Numbered from the stretch's first letter, positions 46,276 to 55,152 are shown. The stretch is 64,000 nt of DNA from Ramlibacter tataouinensis (GCA_002427815.1 DIZF01000021.1:15867-79866); one strand, 5' to 3'. Notes: generated by a model from the letters alone, not told the origin. Translations and numbers: made by a program.

Positions 46276-48584
46276 ACTTGCGCTACGGCGGAGGCGAAAG
46301 CGGCGGGGTTGGCGCAGGGCAACAGAAAGCAGATGCGTACGCGCTTGCCTGCCGCCGCCTCCGCCCAGATGCTGCCGCCGTGCGCCTCCACGATCGAGCG
46401 GCAGATCGAGAGCCCGAGCCCGGCGCCGCGCAGGTCACCGCGGCCTGCCTGCCAGAACGGCTTGAACATGCTCTCCAGTTCCTTGCCGGAAAGCTCGGGG
46501 CCGCTGTTCGTCACGCAATAGCGCACCCCTCCCGACTGCGCCTCGGCGCGCACCACCACCTCGCCGGGCGCAGCGGTGAACTTGAGCGCGTTGTCGAACA
46601 GATTGGTGAACACGCGCAGGATGCGGTTGGCGTCGGCGTGGATGAGAGGGAGCTCGCCGACAACCTGGACCTCGAATGCGATGCCTTCGCGCTCGAACAG
46701 CGGCCGGGCCGCATCGCCAGCCTTGTCAAGCAGCGCGGCTGCGTTTGCCGGCACGATCTTCAGCGCCGAACGGTCGGTTCGCGCGACCGCGACGCCCAGC
46801 AGGTCGTTCACCAGTCCCGACATCTGGCGCGCGATATCGGTCAGGGTCGAGGCCATGGCGCGGACCGGCTCGCCTCCGGCCAACGCCCGCGCCTTCAGTT
46901 CGAGCGTGGCCGCCATCGTCATGATGGCGCTCAACGGGCTGCGCAGGTCGTGGGTCACCACCGCCAGGATGTCCTCGCGATCGCGCACCGCCGCGCGCAG
47001 CTGCTCCTGGGTCTGGTGCAAGGCGGTGATGTCCTCGTTGACGGCGACGGCCCCGGCGATGTCGCCGGCCTGCGAGCGAATCGGTGCCGCCCAGCTGATC
47101 ACGGTCTTGAAGGAACCATCGAACGACCGGATGCGGATCAGTTCGCGCCGGGAAGTCTCTCCCTGCCGGACCGCGCGGGCGATACCCCACTCGTCCGGTG
47201 CGAGCGGCTTTCCGGTTTCCACCGACCATCCCTCCACCTCGCCGTCATGCGCGGGTTTCGCGGACGGGCCGCCCTGCCAGATGCGCTGGCCGGCCGGGTT
47301 GACCTCGGTGATGCTGCCGTCGCGGTCGGTAATCCACAGGCCCACCGGAAGCAGGTCGAACACCGTGCGGAACAATTGCTCGCTTGCGCGCTGCTTTTCC
47401 TGCGCTTCATGCAATGCAGTGATGTCTTCGTTCACGACGATCGCGCCGGTGATGGCGCCGTTCTCGTCGCGCAGGGGCGCAGCCGCGTTGATGATGGTCT
47501 TGAACGAACCGTCGAAGCAGTGGATGCGCACCAGCTCCCCGAGGCAGGTCTCGCCTTTGCTGAGAGCACGCGCAAGTGCCCATTCCTGGGCCGGAATGGG
47601 CTTGCCCGTGTCCACCCACCAGCCCCTGTCCTCGAACTCGGCAACGGGAATGCAGTGGGCACCGCGCCAGATGCGCTCGGCCGCCGGGTTGTGGCTGACG
47701 ATGTTTCCCGACCTGTCGGCCACCCAGATCCCCACCGGCAGCACGTCGAACATCCCTTTGAGCAGGCGCTCGCTCTCGCGGACCGACTGCTCCAGGCGCA
47801 TGTGTTCGCTCATGTCCTGGAACACGGCGACGCCGCCGATGATGCGGCCTTCATCGTCAAGAATCGGCGCGGCACTGCCGAGGGCGGGAACCTGCGAACC
47901 GTCCGGCCGCCGGACCAGCTGCTCCTCCCCGATGACGGTTTCGCCTCGCATGACCCGCGAGGCCACGAGTTCTTCGCGCGGCACGGGCCTGCCGTCGGGA
48001 TAGAAGATGCGGTCGACGTACTGCGCGCTGCCGGTGCCCGGCATGAGCTTCATGCCCAGAAGGTCCTCGGTCCGGCGATTACCGGTCACAGTCCCGCCGG
48101 GCTCGAAGAGCAACACGCCCAGCGGCAGGGTGTCGACCAGCGTCTGCAGTCGACGCCGCTCGGTTTCGATCCGTTCGAACAAGGCTTCGCGTTCGGCCTC
48201 GTGCGCCTTGCGCTCGGAGATGTCGCGCACGAACCCCTGCCACTGCCCGTCGGGAAGAATGATCGCGTTCACCTCGACCGGCACCCCGGTGCCGTCCTTG
48301 CGCCGCAGCGTCCACTCGGCGGCTCTGGTTCCGCTCTCCAGCATCGCGGACTTCGCGCGATGCAGGCGGCCGGCGTCTTCGGGGGGAAGGGTGTCGAGGA
48401 TGGTCTTGCCCAGGAGTTCTTCGCGCGAATAGCCGACCATGCGGCAGGCCGCTTCGTTGACGTAGACGTAGCGTCCGTCGATGTCGGCGACAAAGATCGC
48501 GTCGGGCGCCTGCTCGACGAGCGCGCGCAGCGCGGTCGTGCCGAAGAGGACACTGCAGTCGCCGGCCGCGAGACGTTCGCTCAT
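46245..48584 (-). CDS. multi-PAS sensor histidine kinase (orphan)
   Basis: A 779-residue soluble histidine kinase with no transmembrane segment, so it should sense cytoplasmic signals. PAS domains lie at about 15-130, 142-262, 270-395 and 400-525. The last two are near-copies of each other (FDVLPVGIWVADR against FDLLPVGLWITDR, then matching FDGSFKTIINAAAP and FDGSFKTVISWAAP). The phospho-accepting H545 is in AVVTHDLRSPLSA, followed by an HATPase domain with NLFDNALKF and GAGLGLSI. No response regulator lies nearby. The ATG at 48584 follows AGGA. A perfect FNR-type box sits about 41.5 bases before the expected start point. Confidence 0.9.
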   Translation of the reverse strand: MSERLAAGDCSVLFGTTALRALVEQAPDAIFVADIDGRYVYVNEAACRMVGYSREELLGKTILDTLPPEDAGRLHRAKSAMLESGTRAAEWTLRRKDGTGVPVEVNAIILPDGQWQGFVRDISERKAHEAEREALFERIETERRRLQTLVDTLPLGVLLFEPGGTVTGNRRTEDLLGMKLMPGTGSAQYVDRIFYPDGRPVPREELVASRVMRGETVIGEEQLVRRPDGSQVPALGSAAPILDDEGRIIGGVAVFQDMSEHMRLEQSVRESERLLKGMFDVLPVGIWVADRSGNIVSHNPAAERIWRGAHCIPVAEFEDRGWWVDTGKPIPAQEWALARALSKGETCLGELVRIHCFDGSFKTIINAAAPLRDENGAITGAIVVNEDITALHEAQEKQRASEQLFRTVFDLLPVGLWITDRDGSITEVNPAGQRIWQGGPSAKPAHDGEVEGWSVETGKPLAPDEWGIARAVRQGETSRRELIRIRSFDGSFKTVISWAAPIRSQAGDIAGAVAVNEDITALHQTQEQLRAAVRDREDILAVVTHDLRSPLSAIMTMAATLELKARALAGGEPVRAMASTLTDIARQMSGLVNDLLGVAVARTDRSALKIVPANAAALLDKAGDAARPLFEREGIAFEVQVVGELPLIHADANRILRVFTNLFDNALKFTAAPGEVVVRAEAQSGGVRYCVTNSGPELSGKELESMFKPFWQAGRGDLRGAGLGLSICRSIVEAHGGSIWAEAAAGKRVRICFLLPCANPAAFASAVAQVQRGGRGLVR

Positions 48585-48605
48585 TTTGACAATCCTGATC
48601 GGGTG

Positions 48606-48647
48606 ATTCTTCGCTTGCCGATGAGCTTCTCCCTTGATGGCGATCAA
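48606..48647 (-). promoter_or_regulatory. FNR-type box and -10 for the sensor kinase
   Basis: TTGATCGCCATCAA (48647-48634, minus strand) is a perfect TTGAT-N4-ATCAA palindrome, within the longer CCCTTGAT/ATCAAGGG repeat. AAGAAT at 48611-48606 could be the -10. If transcription starts near 48599, the box centre lies at -41.5, the standard class II position for FNR/Anr activation. The divergent YitT-type gene is 104 bases from the box edge. Confidence 0.65.
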
Positions 48648-48751
48648 GGGAATGTGAGTGCATGTCCGACTGTCGGCGCCCATCGCGCCCCGCGTGGCAT
48701 GACTTTTGTCAACGCCGCTCGCGGCAGGCCGGGGTATCGTCCTTGCGACTC

Positions 48752-49387
48752 ATGCCTTTTCCTTCCGCCACCGCCCCGCACTGCGCCGACGCCGTCGACC
48801 GCCACCGTCCCTATGAGGACCTGCAGGCGCTGGTCACGGGCACGCTCTTCGTGGCGCTGGGGGTGGTCGTGTTCAACCAGGCGGGCCTGCTCACCGGGGG
48901 CACGGTGGGCGTGGCGCTATTGACGCACTACGCCAGCGGCATGGACTTCGCGCCGGCCTACTTCCTGGTGAACCTGCCGTTCTATGTGCTGGCCTGGATG
49001 CGGATGGGCGCGGCCTTCACGGTCAAGACCTTCGCAGCGGTGGCCCTGCTATCGCTGCTGGCGCACCTGTTGCCGCTGGGCCTCGCGTTCCAGCATCTTT
49101 CGCCGGTGCTGGCCGCCATTCTCGGCGGCCAGCTGTGCGGCACCGGCATGCTGATCCTGTTCCGGCACCGCGCCAGCCTGGGCGGATTCAATGTCCTGGT
49201 GCTGTACCTGCAGGAGCGATTCGGCTGGCGCGCCGGCAAGGTGCAGATGGTGCTGGACAGCCTGATCGTGCTGGGCGGGCTGGTGGTGGCCGATGTGCCG
49301 CGCGTAGCGCTGTCCGTGCTCGGCGCCGTGGTGCTGAACCTCACGCTGGCCATCAATCACCGGCCGGGGCGTTATCTCGCGGTGTAG
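48752..49387 (+). CDS. YitT/DUF161-family membrane protein
   Basis: A 211-residue inner-membrane protein with about 6 hydrophobic segments. GLLTGGTVGVALLTHYASGMDF and FRHRASLGGFNVLVLYLQERFGWRAGKVQM are the paired motifs of the YitT/YczE-type family. The family is widespread and without a proven substrate. The ATG at 48752 (MPFPSATAPH) is preferred, as earlier codons lie in the divergent regulatory gap with the FNR-type box. Confidence 0.83.
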   Translation: MPFPSATAPHCADAVDRHRPYEDLQALVTGTLFVALGVVVFNQAGLLTGGTVGVALLTHYASGMDFAPAYFLVNLPFYVLAWMRMGAAFTVKTFAAVALLSLLAHLLPLGLAFQHLSPVLAAILGGQLCGTGMLILFRHRASLGGFNVLVLYLQERFGWRAGKVQMVLDSLIVLGGLVVADVPRVALSVLGAVVLNLTLAINHRPGRYLAV

Positions 49388-49416
49388 GCGGCCGCGGTGA
49401 CGCCATCCACCGCAGG

Positions 49417-50409
49417 CTAGTTCGCGGTCATCTTGATCTTCTTGTCCAGGAAGTCGTTGGTGAACATGGTGGCCGGATCGAACGCCTTCTCGATGCCGAT
49501 CAGCGACTGCACCAGCTCATAGTCGGACTTCACGCGCGCCGGATCGAAGGCGCCGAGCGCGACCTTGGTCGTCGTGTCGTCGCGCATCAGTTGCTTGATG
49601 CGTTCCCACTGGTCGCGCTGGTTGTCGGGATTGAGGCCGCTCACGGCAGCGGTGAGGGCCTGCAGGCAGGGATTGAAGTCCTTCACGCAGGCTTCGTAGG
49701 CGCGCTGGGTGATGGCGGTGAACTTGGCCACGCGTTCCTTGTTCGCCGCAAGATAGGCGTTGTTGACGATCAGCGAATTGCCGTACACGTTGACGCCCAC
49801 ACTGCGCCACGGCACGAAGCCAAGATCAGCGCCGAACTCGTGCACCTTCAGGTCGTGCTCGTTGTAGAAGTCGCTGATGATGTCGACCGATTTGCTTTTC
49901 AGCGCCGCCACCTTGGCCGGCGGGCTGATGTTCACGAACGTCACCGAGTTGGGGTCGATGCCGACCTTCTTGGCGAAGGCGGGCCACATCAGGCGGGCCG
50001 CGTCGCCGGGCGGATTGCCGATCTTGTGGCCGGGGAAGTCCTTGGGGCCGGTGATGCCGGAGGACTTGAGCCAGTAGAAGCCTTGCGGGCTGTTGGCATA
50101 GATCACCATCACGGCGGTGATGTTCGCGCCCTTGCCCCTGGCCTGCATCGACGTGGGCAGATCAGAGATGCCGAGGTCGGCGCCGCCGGAGCCGACCCGC
50201 TGGGCCGAGACCGCGGAGCCTTTGCCCGCCTCGATCGCCAGGTCGATGCCGGCCTCGGAATACCAGCCCTTGGACTTGGCGTAGTAGATCGGCGAGTGAT
50301 CCGCGGTCGGCGTCCAGTTCAGCATCAGACTCATGTTCTCGGCAGCCGAGACAGCGGGGACGGCGGCCAGCAGCACAGCGGCACCCAGGGCCGACAGCAG
50401 GTGTTTCAT
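49417..50409 (-). CDS. ABC transporter substrate-binding protein, NMT1/THI5-like
   Basis: A 330-residue periplasmic binding protein with a clear signal peptide (HLLSALGAAVLLAAVPAVSA, cut near residue 22). MLNWTPTADHSPIYYAKSKGWYSEAGIDLAI and GSAVSAQRVGSGGADLGISD are the NMT1/THI5-like signature shared by pyrimidine-precursor, taurine and nitrate-type binding proteins. The ligand is not fixed by sequence. The ATG at 50409 has a GGAGTGA site. It is divergent from the TetR gene; its promoter contains the TetR-type operator. It is the only component of the importer on this side. Confidence 0.9.
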   Translation of the reverse strand: MKHLLSALGAAVLLAAVPAVSAAENMSLMLNWTPTADHSPIYYAKSKGWYSEAGIDLAIEAGKGSAVSAQRVGSGGADLGISDLPTSMQARGKGANITAVMVIYANSPQGFYWLKSSGITGPKDFPGHKIGNPPGDAARLMWPAFAKKVGIDPNSVTFVNISPPAKVAALKSKSVDIISDFYNEHDLKVHEFGADLGFVPWRSVGVNVYGNSLIVNNAYLAANKERVAKFTAITQRAYEACVKDFNPCLQALTAAVSGLNPDNQRDQWERIKQLMRDDTTTKVALGAFDPARVKSDYELVQSLIGIEKAFDPATMFTNDFLDKKIKMTAN

Positions 50410-50458
50410 GTGGTCACTCCAGCAGGTGGAAAAAGAGGGGCGGGGAGGTTGGCGTCTG

Positions 50459-50487
50459 ATATTATCAACTGTCTGGTTGATACGCAA
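50459..50487 (-). promoter_or_regulatory. binding-protein promoter with embedded TetR-type operator
   Basis: On the minus strand TTGCGT (50487-50482) and TAATAT (50464-50459) are 17 bases apart, a good sigma-70 promoter for the binding protein. Between and over them lies the palindrome TATCAACTGTCTGGTTGATA (50463-50482; 7-base arms, 6-base centre). A repressor bound here would cover both hexamers. The same core recurs at 51220-51235. Confidence 0.75.
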
Positions 50488-50513
50488 CAGTGCTTCCCGC
50501 GCCCCGGAATCCC

Positions 50514-51206
50514 GTGAAAAAGACCGCCCCGGCCTCGTCCCGTGCCCCGTCCGCCGCCGCGCCGGGCCCTGCGCGACGTGACGCGGCGGCCAGCCGCGAG
50601 CAGCTGATGACCGCCGCCGTCGTGCAGTTCGCCCGCAAGGGCTTCGCCGGTGCGCGAGTCGACGAGATCGCCGCCGCGGCGGGCGTCAACAAGCAGCTGG
50701 TCTACCACTACTTCGGCAGCAAGCAGGGCCTGTACCTGGCGGCCCTGGAATCGGTGTACGTGGAAATCCGCGAGAAGGAGCGCCAGCTCTCGCTGGGTGA
50801 ACTCGGGCCCACCCAGGCCATGGCCCAGCTGGTGGGGTTTTCCTTCGACTATCTGGCCGAGCACCCCGAGTTCATCGCGCTGCTGGGCGACGAGAACCGC
50901 AACAAGGGCGCCCACGTGCTGGATTCGGACAAGCTGCGCAAGATGCACACGCCCGTCATCGACATGGTGAACGCGACCTTGAAGCGGGGCGTCCAGGAGG
51001 GGGTGTTCTGCGACGATTTCGACGCGATCAACCTCTACATCACGATCGCCGGCATTTCCTACTTCTTCTTTTCCAACAACCACACGCTGTCCGCCATCTT
51101 CGGCAGGAAGCTGGGTTCGCGTGCGGCGCTGGCGCAGCGGCGGCGCCATGTGATCGCGTTCACGCTCCATGCGCTGCGTCCCGACCCGGGTGCGCGCCAG
51201 CGCTGA
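50514..51206 (+). CDS. TetR-family transcriptional regulator
   Basis: A 230-residue regulator. The N-terminal HTH (about 24-75) has TAAVVQFARKGFAGARVDEIAAAAGVNKQLVYHYFGSKQGLY, close to the RutR-like group; the rest is the helical ligand domain (with DENRNKGAHVLDSDKL). The GTG at 50514 is preferred (GGAA before it) over an in-frame GTG at 50490. It lies between the binding-protein gene (divergent) and the permease gene (same strand); both facing promoters carry one operator, so it is the expected local repressor, relieved by the transported compound or a product. Confidence 0.9.
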   Translation: MKKTAPASSRAPSAAAPGPARRDAAASREQLMTAAVVQFARKGFAGARVDEIAAAAGVNKQLVYHYFGSKQGLYLAALESVYVEIREKERQLSLGELGPTQAMAQLVGFSFDYLAEHPEFIALLGDENRNKGAHVLDSDKLRKMHTPVIDMVNATLKRGVQEGVFCDDFDAINLYITIAGISYFFFSNNHTLSAIFGRKLGSRAALAQRRRHVIAFTLHALRPDPGARQR

Positions 51207-51219
51207 GCCGGTGCGACAA

Positions 51220-51260
51220 TCAACCGTTTGGTTGACGCCGGCCCGGCCCGAACCTATGAT
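51220..51260 (+). promoter_or_regulatory. TetR-type operator and promoter of the permease operon
   Basis: TCAACC-GTTT-GGTTGA (51220-51235) is a perfect 6-4-6 palindrome sharing the core ATCAACyGTyTGGTTGA with the operator at 50463-50482. It overlaps the -35 TTGACG (51232-51237); -10 TATGAT (51255-51260) follows at a 17-base spacing. This promoter serves the permease-to-ATPase run, starting 34 bases before the permease ATG. Confidence 0.78.
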
Positions 51261-51293
51261 TTCCCCGATGACGACGCGCAGCAAGGAACCGTC

Positions 51294-52106
51294 ATGACCG
51301 CCCCCGAACCCGCGCTTGCGGCCCCGGTGATCCCGGGGCTTTCGGCCGAGCAGCCGCCGTGGCAGCGCTGGGCCCTGGTCGCGGCCGTGCACCTCGGCGG
51401 CATCGCGCTGTGGGAAGTGGTGGTGCGCGTGTTCCACGTACAGAAGTTCGTGCTGCCGGCGCCCTCGCAGGTGCTGGCAACGCTGGCCAACCCCAACCTC
51501 AGCTGGCTCAGCAACACCGGCGTCACCGCGCTGGAAGTCTTTGCCGGCTATGCGCTCGGCGTGGTGCTGGGCATCCTGGCGGCACTGCTGTTCATCACCA
51601 GCCGCCGCCTGATGATGCTGGTGTTCCCGCTGCTGGTGACGCTGAACATGATTCCCAAGGTGGCGTTGGGGCCGCTGATCATCGTGTGGTTCAGCTACGG
51701 CATAGGCCCGAACATCCTGATCACCTTCAGCCTGTGCTTCTTCCCGATCCTGCTCACCACGATCCGCGGCCTGAACGAAACCGAGCCGGATCTGCTGGAC
51801 CTGGTGCGTGCGCTCAAGGGCTCGCGCTGGCAGCTGTTTCGCTACATCCAGTTGCCCGGTTCGCTGCCGTATGTGTTCTCCGGCATGAAAGTGGCCACCG
51901 TGCTGGCAGTGGCCGGTGCCGTGGTCGGCGAGTTCATCGCCTCCGACAAGGGCCTGGGCTACCTGATGATCCAGGTGCAGGCCTCGCTCGACACCCCCGC
52001 CGTGTTCATGGCCGTGCTGCTCATCACCGGCCTGGGCGTGCTGCTCTACCTGCTGGTCCTGCTGCTGGAACGGCTCTTCATCACCCAAGACGCGAGACTG
52101 CAATGA
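51294..52106 (+). CDS. ABC transporter permease, NitT/TauT type
   Basis: A 270-residue inner-membrane permease with about six transmembrane segments. The EAA-like loop shows ALKGSRWQLFRYIQLPGSLPYVFSGMKVA, and the domain begins LWEVVVRVFHVQKFVLPAPSQV as in SsuC/TauC/ThiX-type permeases. The ATG at 51294 follows AAGGAACC. It is the first gene of the operon and overlaps the next gene by 4 bases (ATGA). Confidence 0.93.
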   Translation: MTAPEPALAAPVIPGLSAEQPPWQRWALVAAVHLGGIALWEVVVRVFHVQKFVLPAPSQVLATLANPNLSWLSNTGVTALEVFAGYALGVVLGILAALLFITSRRLMMLVFPLLVTLNMIPKVALGPLIIVWFSYGIGPNILITFSLCFFPILLTTIRGLNETEPDLLDLVRALKGSRWQLFRYIQLPGSLPYVFSGMKVATVLAVAGAVVGEFIASDKGLGYLMIQVQASLDTPAVFMAVLLITGLGVLLYLLVLLLERLFITQDARLQ

Positions 52107-53164
52107 CTTCCCCTGCGACAACCCCGACGGCGCTTCTCGACGACCTGCCGTTTCCCGAGCGCTTCGAGACCGAGCAGGCGCTGGAGGACTACCTGGCCAC
52201 GCCCTCGCGCGACCTGATGCGCGACCTGGCCCGCGTCGAAGGCGACCTGCTGGTTCTGGGCGTGGGTGGCAAGATGGGACCCACGCTCGCAAGGCTGGCG
52301 CGCAACGCCATGCCGGGCCGGCGCGTGATCGCCGTGGCGCGCTTCAGCGAGCCCGGCGTGCGCGAGAGCCTGCGGGTGCATGGGATCGAGACCATGCCCT
52401 GTGACCTGCTGGACCGCGATGCGGTCGCAGCCCTGCCGCAATGCGCCAACGTGGTGTTCATGGCCGGGCGCAAGTTCGGCGCCGACGCCAACAACCCGCT
52501 GACCTGGGCCATGAACACCCATGTGCCGGCGCTGGTGGCGCAGGCGTTCCGGCGCTCGCGCATCGTGGCGTTTTCCACCGCCTGCGTGTATCCCTTCGTG
52601 CCGGTGATCAGCCAGGGCGCGAGGGAAACCGAAGCGCTGACGCCGCCCGGCGAGTACGCCAATTCCTGCGTCGGGCGCGAGCGCATGTTCGAATACTTCT
52701 CCCAGCAGCACGGCACACCGGGCCGCCTGTTCCGCCTCAGCTACGCGATCGACCTGCGCTACGGCGTGCTGGCCGATGTGGCCCTCAAGGTCTGGCACGA
52801 CCAGCCGGTTGACGTGACCATGGGCCACGTCAACGTGATCTGGCAGGGCGACGCCAATGCGCAGGCGCTGCGCTGCCTGGCGGTGGCCACCGTGCCGACC
52901 TCGCCGCTGAACGTCAGCGGACCGATGACCTCGATCCGCTGGCTGGCCGAAGAATTCGCGCGCCGCTTCGACAAGCCGGTCACCATCACCGGACAGGAGG
53001 CGCCGACGGCGTGGCTGATGAACACCGGCCAGGCCGAAAGCCTGTTCGGCTATCCGCGCGTTCCGCTGTCGCGCCAGATCGGCTGGGTGGCCGACTGGAT
53101 CGCGCGCGAGCAGCGTCTGTACGGCAAGCCGACCCAATTCGAGGCGCGTGATGGCAAGTACTGA
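52103..53164 (+). CDS. NAD-dependent epimerase/dehydratase-like protein
   Basis: A 353-residue extended SDR-type protein. The Rossmann motif is LLVLGVGGKMGPTLARLARNA (about 49-69); VVFMAGRKFGADANNPLTWAMNTHVPALVAQ and FSTACVYPFVPV follow, the latter possibly replacing the usual Ser of the YxxxK site; a YANSCVGRE segment stands where Tyr-x3-Lys would be, with Arg in place of Lys. So the fold is clear but a standard epimerase site is not. It lies between the permease and a GNAT in the operon; it probably modifies the imported compound. Substrate unknown. Confidence 0.85.
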   Translation: MTSPATTPTALLDDLPFPERFETEQALEDYLATPSRDLMRDLARVEGDLLVLGVGGKMGPTLARLARNAMPGRRVIAVARFSEPGVRESLRVHGIETMPCDLLDRDAVAALPQCANVVFMAGRKFGADANNPLTWAMNTHVPALVAQAFRRSRIVAFSTACVYPFVPVISQGARETEALTPPGEYANSCVGRERMFEYFSQQHGTPGRLFRLSYAIDLRYGVLADVALKVWHDQPVDVTMGHVNVIWQGDANAQALRCLAVATVPTSPLNVSGPMTSIRWLAEEFARRFDKPVTITGQEAPTAWLMNTGQAESLFGYPRVPLSRQIGWVADWIAREQRLYGKPTQFEARDGKY

Positions 53165-54053
53165 ACGCCCTATGGCCAATGCCGACGTCGCCGTGGAAAA
53201 GCTGGGTGAACTCACACCCGATGCGCTGGCCATGCTGGGTGAGCTGGTGGTGCACAGCGGCTGGAACCAGACGGCCCAGGATTGGGGCGTGTTCTTTTCC
53301 TGCGGCACGATCTACGTCGTGCGCGACGAACACGGCCGGATCGCCGCCAGCGGTGCCGTGTTGCCCATGGGCGAAAGCCGCCCCGGCGCCCTGGCCAGCC
53401 TGACCGGCCGCGGTGTCGCCTGGATCAGCATGATCCTGGTGCGGCCCGACCGGCGCGGCCGTGGCCTGGCCCGTCGCGTGTTCGAGCAGTGCATCCGCGA
53501 CATCCATGACCACGGGCGCATCGCGATGCTCGACGCCACGCCGCAGGGCGAGAATCTGTATCTGCAGTTCGGCTTCGAGCCGCTGTGGCGCCTGACCCGC
53601 TGGCGTCGCGAGGCCCGTCCCGCTACCGGGCCGGATCTGCCGCTGGGCAGGCCCGACCTGGACACCCTGGCCGAGCTGGACCAGGAAGCGCTGGGGTTCG
53701 CGCGCAAGAGGCTGCTGGCCGAACTGCTGGCCCGCCCCGATTCGCGCTACGTGCGGCATGCACTCGGATTCGCCATCGTGCGCGCCGGCCGCGTGGCGCA
53801 CCAGATCGGTCCCCTGCTTGCCACCGACGAGCCGACCGCCGTGGCGGTGATGCGGGAGGCCGCGGCGGCCCTGTCCGGCCCGGTGCTGATCGACGTGCCG
53901 GACGACCGGCCGCTGCTGCGCCAGGCGCTGGCCGATGCCGGCTTCGCGCCGCAGCGCGGCTTTGCGCGCATGGCCCTGGCCACGGCCGAACAGCGCATTC
54001 CGCAAGGTCAGACCCATTTCATCCATGCCGTCGCGGGCCCCGAGTTCGCGTAA
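53151..54053 (+). CDS. GNAT acetyltransferase, two-domain
   Basis: A 300-residue protein. The first half is a GNAT domain with the acetyl-CoA site in ISMILVRPDRRGRGLARRVFEQCIRDI and LDATPQGENLYLQFGF. The second half (about 175-290) is a less conserved GNAT-like lobe (FAIVRAGRVAHQIGPLLATDEPTAV). This layout matches the YitH/acetyltransf_18 group. The ATG at 53151 has GAGG upstream and overlaps the previous gene by 14 bases; MANADV at 53172 is an alternative. Its place in the operon suggests it acetylates an intermediate; that is inference. Confidence 0.82.
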   Translation: MASTERPMANADVAVEKLGELTPDALAMLGELVVHSGWNQTAQDWGVFFSCGTIYVVRDEHGRIAASGAVLPMGESRPGALASLTGRGVAWISMILVRPDRRGRGLARRVFEQCIRDIHDHGRIAMLDATPQGENLYLQFGFEPLWRLTRWRREARPATGPDLPLGRPDLDTLAELDQEALGFARKRLLAELLARPDSRYVRHALGFAIVRAGRVAHQIGPLLATDEPTAVAVMREAAAALSGPVLIDVPDDRPLLRQALADAGFAPQRGFARMALATAEQRIPQGQTHFIHAVAGPEFA

Positions 54054-54084
54054 TGGCCGCAGCGCCCGCCAGGAGCCTCCTTCC

Positions 54085-55152
54085 ATGCCTTTGAACCGTT
54101 CCGATCTCCCCGACAACGTGATCGCGCTGCTGGCGCAGGGCGCCGTGATCCCGGCGCACCCGCTGGCGCTGGACGCGCAGCGCCGCCTCGACCGGCGGCG
54201 CCAGCGCGCCCTGACCCGCTATTACGTCGATGCCGGCGCCGGAGGATTGGCCGTGGGCGTGCACACCACGCAATTCAGCATCCGCGAGCACGGCCTGTAC
54301 GAGACCGTGCTGAGCAGCGCCATGGAGGACCGGCTGGCCTGGAGCCAGCGCCCCATGGTCATGATCGCGGGCCTGTGCGGCGCAACGCAGCAGGCGAGGG
54401 CGGAAGCCCGCACGGCCGTGGGTCTGGGCTATCACGCGGGGCTATTGAGCCTCGCGGCGCTGGCGGGATCGCCGGAAGATCAGCTCATCGCTCATTGCGA
54501 GGCCGTGGCCCAGGAGATCCCGCTGGTGGGTTTCTACCTGCAGACGGCGGTGGGCGGCCCGGTGCTCTCCAGCGATTTCTGGCGCCGCTTCGCGGCCATC
54601 CCGAACGCGCTGGCGATCAAGGTCGCGCCGTTCAACCGCTACCGCACGCTCGATGTGGTGCGTGGCGTTGTCGACGCCCGCGCCGAGGAGCGGGTCTTCC
54701 TCTACACCGGCAACGACGACCACATCGTGCTCGACCTCGCGCTGCCATTCGCCGCCATGCGCGACGGCGCGCCGGTGACCGTGCGTTTTCGCGGCGGGCT
54801 GCTGGGCCACTGGTCGGTGTGGACCGCCAGCGCGGTGCGGCAACTGGCGCGCATCAAGGCGCAGCTGGCCGCGCACGGCGGCAGCCTCAGCCCGGAACTG
54901 CTGGCGCTGGACGCACGCGTCACCGATTGCAACTCCGCCTTTTTCGACGTGGCCAACAATTTCCTCGGCTGCATCGCCGGCTGCCACGAGGTGCTGCGGC
55001 GCCAGGGGCTGCTCGAAGGCATCTGGTGCCTGGATCCGGCCGAGGGCATGGGCCCGGGACAGGCCCGGGAGATCGATCGCGTGTACCGCCAGCACGGCGA
55101 CCTGAGCGATGACGCCTTCGTGAAGGACAACCTGGAACGGTGGCTGGCGTGA
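54085..55152 (+). CDS. dihydrodipicolinate-synthase-family (aldolase-type) protein
   Basis: A 355-residue TIM-barrel protein of the DapA/NAL superfamily. The first strand and loop read GAVIPAHPLALDAQRRLDRRRQRALTRYYVDAGAGGLAVGVHTTQF, and the Schiff-base lysine is probably in NALAIKVAPFNRYRTL. It is longer than true DapA (about 292), with extra residues at the C-terminus, and lacks the usual tyrosine pair in an obvious position. Relatives cleave or form pyruvate or oxo-acid bonds. An AGGAG site precedes the ATG. It ends in a GTGA overlap with the ATPase gene. Confidence 0.85.
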   Translation: MPLNRSDLPDNVIALLAQGAVIPAHPLALDAQRRLDRRRQRALTRYYVDAGAGGLAVGVHTTQFSIREHGLYETVLSSAMEDRLAWSQRPMVMIAGLCGATQQARAEARTAVGLGYHAGLLSLAALAGSPEDQLIAHCEAVAQEIPLVGFYLQTAVGGPVLSSDFWRRFAAIPNALAIKVAPFNRYRTLDVVRGVVDARAEERVFLYTGNDDHIVLDLALPFAAMRDGAPVTVRFRGGLLGHWSVWTASAVRQLARIKAQLAAHGGSLSPELLALDARVTDCNSAFFDVANNFLGCIAGCHEVLRRQGLLEGIWCLDPAEGMGPGQAREIDRVYRQHGDLSDDAFVKDNLERWLA

